Shown here: positions 1-5,663 of the stretch, piece after piece
Numbering within the stretch: position 1 is the stretch's first letter
Layout: the number at the start of each line of letters is the position of its first letter
DNA from: an uncultured Alphaproteobacteria bacterium
GTDB lineage: Bacteria; Pseudomonadota; Alphaproteobacteria; Caulobacterales; Hyphomonadaceae
DNA: 7,434 bases
Assembly: GCA_903831485.1 (NCBI GenBank)
Contig: CAIKXW010000214.1
Span: forward strand, 1 to 7,434
Direction of reading: 5' to 3'
The notes under the pieces: model-generated
Database searches by the model: none
What the model was told of the DNA's origin: nothing
The model's input: only the letters and a program-made list of their open reading frames with translations
Position numbers and translations under genes: made by a program

Positions 1-323
1 ATGTGGGACTGAAGATCCGGCATCTCAAGCCAGAGCAGGCGCGCGTCCTCTTTCTCGACCGCAAGAACAGGCTGATTGCCGACGAGATGGCCGGGCAGGG
101 CACGGTAGACCATGCGCCGATCTATCCGCGCGAGATCGCCCGCCGGGCGCTCGCCCCGCTGGGGATCAAGGTGCACGATCACCTTGTCGTGGGTGCGGGC
201 GAGACGGTGAGCATGAAGGCCAAGGGGCTTATCTGGCCCGGCTGTCCGCAATGGCGCCATTCGGGCCTTGCCGCCCCTTCGTTCATCGCTAGGGTGGCCG
301 AAGGCGGCTCCAGACCGCAGTGA
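1..323 (+). CDS. radC: RadC-like JAB-domain protein, 3' part, catalytic core deleted
   Basis: This is the C-terminal end of a RadC family (UPF0758) protein, entering from the left edge; the reading frame begins at base 3, so the true start is outside. RadC proteins carry a JAB/MPN+ (JAMM) metalloprotease-like fold; their cellular role is unsettled despite the old DNA-repair name. Visible family landmarks are [14 protein letters not shown] (residues 15-28 of the visible frame), [18 protein letters not shown] (33-50) and [14 protein letters not shown] (54-67), then KGLI where the family normally ends. Between RRAL and [10 protein letters not shown] the family has about 35 residues containing the metal-binding HxHPSGDPxPSxxD motif. 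They are absent here, and the frame is kept. A further 29 residues without family character follow KGLI before the TGA. The protein probably lacks JAMM metal chemistry; it may be decaying. Family assignment is firm, functional status is not. Confidence 0.8.
   Translation, partial: VGLKIRHLKPEQARVLFLDRKNRLIADEMAGQGTVDHAPIYPREIARRALAPLGIKVHDHLVVGAGETVSMKAKGLIWPGCPQWRHSGLAAPSFIARVAEGGSRPQ
222..279. other. Imperfect inverted repeat around the usual radC end
   Basis: Two paired arm sets flank a centre: AAGGGGC (222-228) with GCCCCTT (273-279), and GGCCCG (235-240) with CGGGCC (262-267). A perfect 12-bp palindrome AATGGCGCCATT sits inside at 250-261. It lies exactly where a RadC gene would normally have just ended, so it may be an old transcription-termination structure. 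There is no T-run, so a terminator call is weak. Confidence 0.4.
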
Positions 324-334
324 CTGACAGGTTC

Positions 335-354
335 GCCACATTCTCCCCTGTGGC
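335..354. other. Short hairpin between radC and the first MFS gene
   Basis: GCCACA (335-340) pairs with TGTGGC (349-354) across an 8-nt loop. It lies 12 nt after the radC stop and about 35 nt before the ribosome binding site of the next gene. No T-tract follows, so a terminator role is uncertain; it could also shape the leader of the transporter mRNA. Confidence 0.3.
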
Positions 355-401
355 GGCGGCAATTCGGCGGCTGCTCTGCGGCCGCGGCGAGGAGAGAATT
401 C

Positions 402-1895
402 ATGTCGACCGGAACTGCGGCTGCTTCAGGCGCGCCAGCCGAAGGGCAGAGCTACGGGACGCCGAGCTACAGGCTGTACGTCCTGCTGTCCCTGACGCTA
501 GTCTACACGCTCAACTTCATCGACCGTAACCTGCTGGGCGTCGTCGCCCAGCCGATCATCGCCGAGTTCGGGTTGAGCGACACCGAATACGGCTTCCTCA
601 ATGGTCCGCCGTTTGCGCTGTTCTATGCGCTGATGGGCATTCCGATCGCGATGGCGGCCGACAGGTTCAATCGCGTGGCGATCATGGCCATTTGCATCGC
701 GGTCTGGTCGCTGATGACGGCGCTGTGCGGTTTTGCCTCCAGCTTCGTTTTCCTGCTGATCGCGCGCATCGGCGTTGCGATCGGCGAAGCGGGCGGGACG
801 CCTCCGTCGAACTCGATCATCGCGGACTATTTCAAGCCCAGGAGCCGGGCCAACGCGCTTGGCATCTTCGCCATGGGCGTCACCATCGGCGGCGCGCTCG
901 CCAGCGGGTTCGGCGGCCTCATCGTGGGCCTGACGGACGAGACCGTGGTCCGCTTCTTCGCCATGTTCGGCATGCCCGACATCCATGAGCAGCTTGGCTG
1001 GGGCGAGAATTTCGGCTGGCGGTTCGCCTTCATCGCGCTCGGCTTTCCGGGCCTGATCATCGCGCTGATCCTGTTCCTGACGGTGAAGGAGCCGCCGCGC
1101 GGCTTCTCCGATCCGCCGGGCGTCCAGCGCGTGCAGAAAGCCAGCATCGTCGAAACGCTGAAGGAGCTTGGCTCCAAGCCGACCTTCTGGACGATGGCGC
1201 TCGGCGCCGCTCTTGTGGCGCTGGTGGGCTATGGCCTGTTCGGCTTCCAGGCTCCGATGATGCAGCGACTGCATGGCATGCCGCCGGGCGATTTCGCCCT
1301 GCAGTATGGCGTTCCGCTGGCGCTTGTCTCGGCGGTCGGCACATTCCTTGGCGGCTATCTCACGCAGATCTTCACGCCGCGTTCGGCGACGGCGGTGGCG
1401 TGGATTCCCGCGGTCGGCATGCTGGTCGCGATCCCGCTCTACATCGGCGGCTTCTACATGGCGCCGGGTCCGGTGCAGCTCGTCACCTGGGGCGCTGGTG
1501 CGATGTTCCACTATGCCTATCTGGGCGCCCAGTACACGATCGGGCAGGGCGTGGTCTCCCAGCGTTCGCGCGCATCGGCGATCGCCATCCTGTTGTTCAT
1601 CATCGCGCTGATCGGCAACGGGCTCGGCCCTCTGATCGTCGGCGTGCTGTCCGACATGTTCATGCGGCTGCAGATCGAAGCGGCGGGCATGGGCGACGCG
1701 CTGACCACGACCATCTGCCGCGCGCGCGACGTATCTGCGCTGACGGCCGAGCAGCAGGCTGTATGCGCGGCGGCCTATGGCGAAGGCGTGCGGCAGTCGA
1801 TGTCGGCGACGGTGCTGTTCTTCGTGCCGGCGGCGGCGTTCTATCTTCTGGCGTCGCTGACGCTGAAGAAGGACATGGTGGCCAAGCCGGTCTGA
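402..1895 (+). CDS. MFS transporter, spinster-like family
   Basis: A 497-residue inner-membrane carrier of the major facilitator superfamily, with about 12 hydrophobic segments in two halves around a hydrophilic centre (residues ~229-262). Landmarks are NFIDRNLLG at 38-46 at the end of TM1, ADRFNR at 86-91 in the TM2-TM3 loop (the usual MFS loop position), GEAGGTPPSNSIIADYF at 128-144 around TM4-TM5, and EPPRGFSDPPG at 230-240. The start is set by GAGGAGAG at 389-396, 5 nt before the ATG. Compared with its neighbour at 2104-3552 it has about 26 extra residues in the external TM5-TM6 loop (~177-204). The external TM11-TM12 loop has two cysteines, C439 and C455. These features fit a proton- or ion-coupled carrier for a small organic molecule, but the substrate cannot be read from sequence. 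It is a tandem paralogue of the next gene. Confidence 0.93.
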   Translation: MSTGTAAASGAPAEGQSYGTPSYRLYVLLSLTLVYTLNFIDRNLLGVVAQPIIAEFGLSDTEYGFLNGPPFALFYALMGIPIAMAADRFNRVAIMAICIAVWSLMTALCGFASSFVFLLIARIGVAIGEAGGTPPSNSIIADYFKPRSRANALGIFAMGVTIGGALASGFGGLIVGLTDETVVRFFAMFGMPDIHEQLGWGENFGWRFAFIALGFPGLIIALILFLTVKEPPRGFSDPPGVQRVQKASIVETLKELGSKPTFWTMALGAALVALVGYGLFGFQAPMMQRLHGMPPGDFALQYGVPLALVSAVGTFLGGYLTQIFTPRSATAVAWIPAVGMLVAIPLYIGGFYMAPGPVQLVTWGAGAMFHYAYLGAQYTIGQGVVSQRSRASAIAILLFIIALIGNGLGPLIVGVLSDMFMRLQIEAAGMGDALTTTICRARDVSALTAEQQAVCAAAYGEGVRQSMSATVLFFVPAAAFYLLASLTLKKDMVAKPV

Positions 1896-1929
1896 TCAAG
1901 CGGCGCGACAAGGCGTAGTGCGCATTACA

Positions 1930-1958
1930 CGGCCGGGCGGCGACACGCTGTCCGGCCG
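1930..1958 (+). terminator. Candidate intrinsic terminator after first MFS gene
   Basis: A 13-bp stem (1930-1942 with 1946-1958, including two G-U pairs) closes on the triloop ACA and is followed by TTT at 1960-1962. It begins 35 nt after the stop of the first transporter. The stem is strong but the T-tract is short, so termination may be partial and the second transporter could still receive read-through. Confidence 0.55.
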
Positions 1959-2091
1959 GTTTGCGTCTGCAGCATGACGGGCTTGTCAGCACACGCCGCA
2001 GCAACTGCCGTGATTCAGGGTGGACCCGCGCGACGCATTCCGTAAGCATGCGTGCGAGATCAGCCAGGCGCCGCGAGTGCGCCGGCGCGAT

Positions 2092-2099
2092 GGGGAGAG
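2092..2099 (+). promoter_or_regulatory. Ribosome binding site fixing the start of the second MFS gene
   Basis: GGGGAGAG lies 4 nt before the ATG at 2104. The frame is also open from a GTG at 2020, but that start has no Shine-Dalgarno sequence and would add 28 charged residues ahead of the region that matches the paralogue's N terminus. Confidence 0.75.
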
Positions 2100-2103
2100 A
2101 CAG

Positions 2104-3552
2104 ATGGGAACGCAGACGGGCGCCATCGGCGCCGAGGCGACATCCGGCGAGGGGCATATCACCGGGTATGGGACCAAGGCGTATCGCAGCTATGTGCTGA
2201 ACGCGCTGCTCGTCGTCTACATCCTGAACTTCCTGGATCGCGGCCTGCTCGGCATCGTGTCCGAGCCGGTGATGAACGAGCTGGCGATCACGGATGGGCA
2301 GTTCGGGCTGCTCACCGGCATCGGCTTTGCGCTTTTCTATTCGATCGTCGGCATTCCGCTGGCGCGCTACGCCGAATACGCCAACCGCACCTGGATCATG
2401 ACGATCTGCATCGCGCTGTGGTCTGGGGCGACGGCGTTGTCGGGACTGGCGGCGCCTGTCGAGTTTGGCGGGGTCGTGATCTCTGGCTTCGTGATGCTGC
2501 TGATCTGCCGGGTGCTGGTCGGCGTGGGCGAGGCGGGCTGCACGCCGCCGGCGAACTCGATCATCGCGGACTACTATCCGCCGCACCGGCGCTCGACTGC
2601 GCTCGGCTATTACGCGATGGGTGTGACAGCGGGCACGCTGTCGGCCAACCTGATCGGCGGACCTGTGGCGGATGCCTATGGCTGGCGCACGGCTTTCATC
2701 GCAATCGGCATGGCCGGCATCGTCATTGCGGTCTTGTTCCGCTTGACCGTGAAAGAGCCGCCGCGGGGCTTCTCCGATCCGCCGGGCGTCGTGCGTGCGA
2801 AACGCGCGACGTTTGGCGAGGCCCTGAAAGAGCTCGGTTCCAAGAAATCCTTCTGGTTGATGGCGGCAGGCGCGACACTCGCCTCGTTCTGCGGCTATGG
2901 CATCACGACCTTCCAGACATCCTTCCTGATGCGCACGCATGGCGTCTCGCTGACCGAGGCGACGCTGCAGTTCAACGTGCCGTCGGCGTTCGCCGCGTCG
3001 ATTGGCGTGCTGCTGACCGGATGGATCGCCGAGAAGGTCGTGAAGAAGCGGCCGAACGCGATTGCCTGGCTGCCGGCGATCGGCCTTGTCGCCTGCGTGC
3101 CATTCTACGTTGTGGGCTTCTCTGCCGAGAACAAGTGGGTGGCGCTGGTCTGCATCTGCGCGGGCGCGGGGATCAAATATGGCTATCTCGCCTCGCAGTA
3201 CACGATCGGGCAGGGCGTGGTTGGCGCACGCACGCGGGCGACGGCGACGGCCATCCTGCTCTTCATCGTGAACCTGCTCGGCTATGGCGCGGGGCCGCCC
3301 TTCATCGGCTTCCTGTCGGACATCCTGTTCAACTCTCAGGCGGCGGCCGAAGGCTTCAGCGATCTGGCGCGCGCCTCATGTAAGGGGGCGTTGCTGCAGG
3401 GACTGCCCGAGGCGGCGCAGGCGTTCTGCAAGGGGGCCGAGGCGAAGGCGCTGCAGACCTCGCTGGTGATCACGTCGGTGCTGTATGCGCTGCCGGCGAT
3501 CTTCTTCCTGATGTGCGTGAAGACGCTGCAGAAGGATCTGGTGGCGAAGTAG
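2104..3552 (+). CDS. MFS transporter, spinster-like family (tandem paralogue)
   Basis: A 482-residue inner-membrane major facilitator protein, clearly homologous over its length to the preceding gene. Shared landmarks are NFLDRGLLG (42-50), GEAGCTPPANSIIADYY (142-158), the hinge VKEPPRGFSDPPG (216-228, identical in both), QYTIGQGVV (365-373) and a C-terminal end in QKDLVAK. About 12 hydrophobic segments are visible. The external TM11-TM12 loop has C426 and C442 with exactly the same 15-residue spacing as in the paralogue. Differences are a short TM5-TM6 loop and about 10 more residues before TM4, which suggests distinct substrates or partners rather than a simple dosage copy. The ATG at 2104 is preferred because of its ribosome binding site and alignment with the paralogue. 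Substrate is unknown. It is convergent with gcrA. Confidence 0.93.
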   Translation: MGTQTGAIGAEATSGEGHITGYGTKAYRSYVLNALLVVYILNFLDRGLLGIVSEPVMNELAITDGQFGLLTGIGFALFYSIVGIPLARYAEYANRTWIMTICIALWSGATALSGLAAPVEFGGVVISGFVMLLICRVLVGVGEAGCTPPANSIIADYYPPHRRSTALGYYAMGVTAGTLSANLIGGPVADAYGWRTAFIAIGMAGIVIAVLFRLTVKEPPRGFSDPPGVVRAKRATFGEALKELGSKKSFWLMAAGATLASFCGYGITTFQTSFLMRTHGVSLTEATLQFNVPSAFAASIGVLLTGWIAEKVVKKRPNAIAWLPAIGLVACVPFYVVGFSAENKWVALVCICAGAGIKYGYLASQYTIGQGVVGARTRATATAILLFIVNLLGYGAGPPFIGFLSDILFNSQAAAEGFSDLARASCKGALLQGLPEAAQAFCKGAEAKALQTSLVITSVLYALPAIFFLMCVKTLQKDLVAK

Positions 3553-3575
3553 GCCGCACAACGCGCAAAACGAAA

Positions 3576-3605
3576 CCGCCCCGGAGTTCGAGAACTCCGG
3601 GGCGG
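3576..3605 (-). terminator. Strong intrinsic terminator of gcrA, shared convergent hairpin
   Basis: A perfect 13-bp GC-rich stem (3576-3588 with 3593-3605) has a 4-nt loop. Read on the minus strand it is followed by TTTCGTTTTG, giving the T-rich tail of a Rho-independent terminator 27 nt after the gcrA stop. On the plus strand, 23 nt after the transporter stop, the hairpin is present but no T-tract follows, so it works best for gcrA. Confidence 0.85.
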
Positions 3606-3632
3606 CGCCGTCGCGGGTAGAACTGAAGCAGG

Positions 3633-4172
3633 TTAGCCGGCGAGCCGCTGGATGTAGTCGAACTCGCGGGCGCGGCGTTCGCGCTTCTTCGCTGGCTGGA
3701 AGGCGAGGCGGGCGTGCTCGGCGCAGTAGGGCGAATTCTCGTGCGCGCTGTGGCCGCAGAAGCCGAAGGCGGCGTCGGCCGGATCACCGATCGGCCATTT
3801 GCACATCGAATCCTTCACCGTCAGGACGGTGACCATGTCGCCGTTGGAGAGGCGCTTGGGTTCGACATTGGCTTCGGGCTGGGCGACGTGCGTGTGGGCG
3901 GGTTCTGCCCGGACGGCGAGGGCGTTGCCGCCGCGAGCAACCGGCGCGGCCGGGGCCTGACGCGGCATGACCTGGGGCTTGGGCCGGGCAAGGCGCGGCG
4001 GGCGCTTGACCGGGCGGGACGGAGTCGCCCGTCCGGAGAGTCCGAGGCGGTGCACTTTGCCGATCACCGCATTGCGGGTGACCGAGCCCAATCGCTTGGC
4101 GATCTGGCTTGCGCTGTGCCCTTCGGCCCAGAGTTTCTTGAGTTCCGAGACGCGTTCTTCGGTCCAGCCCAT
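3633..4172 (-). CDS. gcrA: GcrA cell cycle regulator
   Basis: A 179-residue GcrA family protein. In Caulobacter, GcrA binds RNA polymerase bearing sigma-70 and activates promoters with CcrM-methylated GANTC sites, driving S-phase genes including ctrA. The N terminus (1-48) is the family's helix-turn-helix: MGWTEERVSELKKLW, then ASQIAKRLGSVTRNAVIGKV (21-40), then HRLGLSGR (41-48). A basic, proline- and alanine-rich linker (~49-107) leads to the sigma-binding domain with CKWPIGDP (124-131), FGFCGH (136-141) and SPYCAEHARLAF (147-158); C124, C139 and C150 match the usual conserved cysteines. The ATG at 4172 is chosen because family members begin M-x-WTEERV and GGAGAGA precedes it by 6 nt; the upstream in-frame GTG lies inside that ribosome binding site. 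The upstream region carries candidate CtrA, DnaA and GANTC sites, consistent with cell-cycle control. Confidence 0.97.
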   Translation of the reverse strand: MGWTEERVSELKKLWAEGHSASQIAKRLGSVTRNAVIGKVHRLGLSGRATPSRPVKRPPRLARPKPQVMPRQAPAAPVARGGNALAVRAEPAHTHVAQPEANVEPKRLSNGDMVTVLTVKDSMCKWPIGDPADAAFGFCGHSAHENSPYCAEHARLAFQPAKKRERRAREFDYIQRLAG

Positions 4173-4178
4173 GAATTG

Positions 4179-4185
4179 TCTCTCC
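4179..4185 (-). promoter_or_regulatory. gcrA ribosome binding site
   Basis: On the minus strand GGAGAGA ends 6 nt before the ATG at 4172. It decides the start against a GTG at 4187 that overlaps it and would add MERQF ahead of the conserved N terminus. Confidence 0.8.
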
Positions 4186-4258
4186 ACAGCCTTCGGGAAT
4201 CATGCAAGACACAACATATGGGCTGTGCCTGCGCGCCCGATTTCCCCAGTACCTAGGG

Positions 4259-4286
4259 ATAGTAGCTGTCGCTGAGTTACCCGCAA
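4259..4286 (-). promoter_or_regulatory. Candidate gcrA promoter
   Basis: On the minus strand TTGCGG (4281-4286) and TACTAT (4259-4264) are separated by 16 nt. The -10 lies in GCTACTATC, partly like the Caulobacter housekeeping -10. This would give a leader of roughly 80 nt before the gcrA ATG. Match to consensus is only moderate. Confidence 0.4.
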
Positions 4287-4299
4287 TATGCTGGGGGTC

Positions 4300-4314
4300 T
4301 TGCTAACAGCTTAA
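4300..4314. promoter_or_regulatory. CtrA-like binding site upstream of gcrA
   Basis: TTGC-N7-TTAA matches the CtrA consensus TTAA-N7-TTAA with one intact half. It sits just upstream of the candidate -35 of gcrA. In Caulobacter CtrA represses gcrA, which fits the position. With one degenerate half, it is a candidate only. Confidence 0.35.
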
Positions 4315-4328
4315 TCAATATATGGGGG

Positions 4329-4337
4329 TTGTACACA
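4329..4337. promoter_or_regulatory. DnaA-box-like site upstream of gcrA
   Basis: TTGTACACA differs from TTATNCACA only at position 3. DnaA activates gcrA in Caulobacter, so a DnaA box beside the CtrA-like site would fit. A single near-match is weak evidence by itself. Confidence 0.3.
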
Positions 4338-4345
4338 GGGGGCGT

Positions 4346-4471
4346 GAGTCACGACGCCGCGGCTGCGGTTTCTGCTGCCTGTGGCGCCACGGACTCAACG
4401 TTCAGGCGAGTTCACATAATGGACTCGGTTTGGACTCGGAGGGGTCCGGGCGGTCGCCTGTTTGGGGAATC
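4346..4471. promoter_or_regulatory. Cluster of GANTC (CcrM) sites
   Basis: GANTC occurs at 4346-4350, 4392-4396, 4422-4426, 4433-4437 and 4467-4471; a sixth lies at 4197-4201 in the gcrA leader. Two of them are in the direct repeat TGGACTCGG at 4420-4428 and 4431-4439, one helical turn apart. GANTC is the CcrM methylation motif recognised in methylated form by GcrA. Five sites in 126 bp is well above the roughly one per 300 bp expected by chance at this base composition. No convincing gene lies here. Confidence 0.5.
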
Positions 4472-4472
4472 T

Positions 4473-4538
4473 GCCGGGCACGCGCCCGGCCGTCCGCAGC
4501 ACGTGCGTTCGCGATCCCGCAGGTGGCTGCGGGTCGCG
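4473..4538. other. Two adjacent GC-rich hairpins in a non-coding stretch
   Basis: The first hairpin pairs GCCGGGC (4473-4479) with GCCCGGC (4484-4490). The second pairs CGCGA plus CCCGCAG (4510-4522, with T4515 bulged) with CTGCGGGTCGCG (4527-4538), a 12-bp stem and a 4-nt loop. Neither is followed by T residues on either strand, so they are not obvious terminators. GTTCGCGAT is repeated at 4507-4515 and 4541-4549. They could belong to a structured RNA or be DNA-level palindromes. The whole stretch 4188-4627 shows no convincing gene. Confidence 0.4.
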
Positions 4539-4627
4539 TGGTTCGCGATGCAGCGCTGCTATCCCGGCTCATCGGGCGGCATACCGTAGGCGCGGTCGAG
4601 CGCGGCGAAGGCTGGCTTTGCCAGGAT

Positions 4628-5387
4628 TCAGGCGTTGTAGAATTCGCGGCAGCCAGGGGCCCAGCGCACGACGCGATGGCGGCGGGGCCAAGGGGCCTGG
4701 AAGTGTTCGCGCGGGATAGAGGCGAGGCGGCGGAGCGGGCCGGTCAGGTCGTCTTCGTCGCTGGCCGGGTCGATGGTGACGCGCGCTGGTGCGTTGAATG
4801 TGTGCAGGGTGAGATCGTCGAGAACGCGGGCGCGCGGCGGCTTTGAGGGCGCGGTGCGCGCGGCGGGGTCGTGAGTCCAGTGGATGACGCTGAAGCTCCA
4901 GCGCGGCGGTGCGTTTCTGTTCGGCCTCGCGGGCTTCGCGTTCGGCGATGCGCGGGTCGATGCGGGGCTGGTGGGCGGCGATGGTCATCATCGCAGCCTG
5001 GATGCGGTTGGCGTCGGGATGCGGCTTGTGCGCGCCGACCTGCGGCGGCGGGTCGGGGATACGGCAAGGCCTCGTAGTCTGGCGGAGCTTGAGGCCCATG
5101 GGCGTCATGACCAGGACCGGGATCGCATCCACGATCATCAGCACACGGACGAGCTTCTCGGCGGGTTCGAGATGCAGGATGAGATCGCGGCGCTGCTGCG
5201 ACGTGAGAAAGCGGCGGAAGGCAACGCGCATGGCCGAGCCGGACCTTGTGGTCAGCGCTGAGAACATGGCTTTCGCCCGCTCCCACAGAGTGGGCGCGTC
5301 ATGATTCGATGGCGGCCAGGTGAAGGGTCGCATCATGTATTTCGTCTCGAAGTCCGAGGCCTGCGCGGGGGTGTTGAAGGTTCGCAT
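4628..5387 (-). pseudogene. Unrecognised gene interrupted by an apparent frameshift
   Basis: I do not recognise a named family. From ATG 5387 (minus strand) the frame gives a protein-like stretch of about 165 residues with segments such as RRFLTSQQRRDLILHLEPAE and KLVRVLMIVDAIPVLVMTP; this includes one short hydrophobic segment (~82-95). It then turns into low-complexity arginine/proline-rich sequence. Shifting by one base near 4895-4915 (within GCCGCGC on the minus strand) instead gives a natural-looking continuation: WSFSVIHWTHDP, RVLDDLTLHTFNAP, SDEDDLTGPL, HRVVRWAPGCREFYNA and a TGA at 4628. The span of 760 bp is one base over a multiple of three; the repaired product would be 252 residues. 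No good Shine-Dalgarno precedes 5387. A start at 5336 after GAGACGA is an alternative. The frameshift may be real or a sequencing error. Confidence 0.6.
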
Positions 5388-5524
5388 GCCCGGAGTATGC
5401 GGCCGCGCGGAGGGGCAAGTGATTCGCTGGTGTGGAGTCGGCCGGTTTGGTCGGCGCAGGGTGCTGGAATTGCCGGAGTTGGGGGGCGTGAGGGGTGTGC
5501 AGGATCGGCTGGTTGGGAGCGCTG

Positions 5525-5588
5525 TGAGCCCGGCCCCTCGTGGTTCGACGGGCGCTCCCTGCGGTCGCTGCTCACCATGGGGGCCTCA
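5525..5588. repeat. Imperfect palindromic intergenic element
   Basis: TGAG (5525-5528) pairs with CTCA (5585-5588). Inside it, CCCTCGTGG (5535-5543) pairs with CCATGGGGG (5575-5583), allowing two G-U pairs, around a GC-rich centre. Overlapping this, GGGAGCGC (5515-5522) is inverted at 5552-5559. The wording CCTCGTGGTTCGA...CTCACCATG resembles dispersed palindromic elements I recall from alphaproteobacterial intergenic regions; that family link is from memory and unverified. The surrounding 5388-5663 shows no supported gene; it must hold the promoter of the permease gene. Confidence 0.45.
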
Positions 5589-5663
5589 GGGATCGTCCTT
5601 GCGAAAACAAGTCAGCGGCAACATTTCCGTGGCGCGGGCGAACGAGAGGCGTAAGAAGCGGGC

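Noticed and set aside
498..1511. Long minus-strand open frame of 337 codons opposite the first transporter
   Set aside because: Composition is arginine/aspartate/histidine-rich with no domain pattern, typical of the antisense of a GC-rich membrane protein gene.
2020..2103. Upstream GTG start for the second transporter
   Set aside because: No ribosome binding site; the added 28 residues do not align with the paralogue, whereas ATG 2104 has a good site.
1660..2940. Minus-strand open frame of 426 codons across both transporter genes
   Set aside because: It overlaps two well-supported genes and their intergenic terminator, and has shadow-frame composition.
4612..4624. CTGGC-TTT-GCCAG hairpin after the frameshifted gene as a terminator
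   Set aside because: Only a 5-bp stem, and no T-tract on the minus strand after it.
4322..4846. Plus-strand open frames in the region right of gcrA, including a 56-codon frame from ATG 4419
   Set aside because: No ribosome binding site, arginine/glycine-rich composition, and the longer frame overlaps the protein-like minus-strand gene.
4744..5286. Second minus-strand frame inside the frameshifted gene
   Set aside because: It is the third frame; its alanine/arginine/proline-rich product has no natural segments, and the other two frames give a coherent protein.
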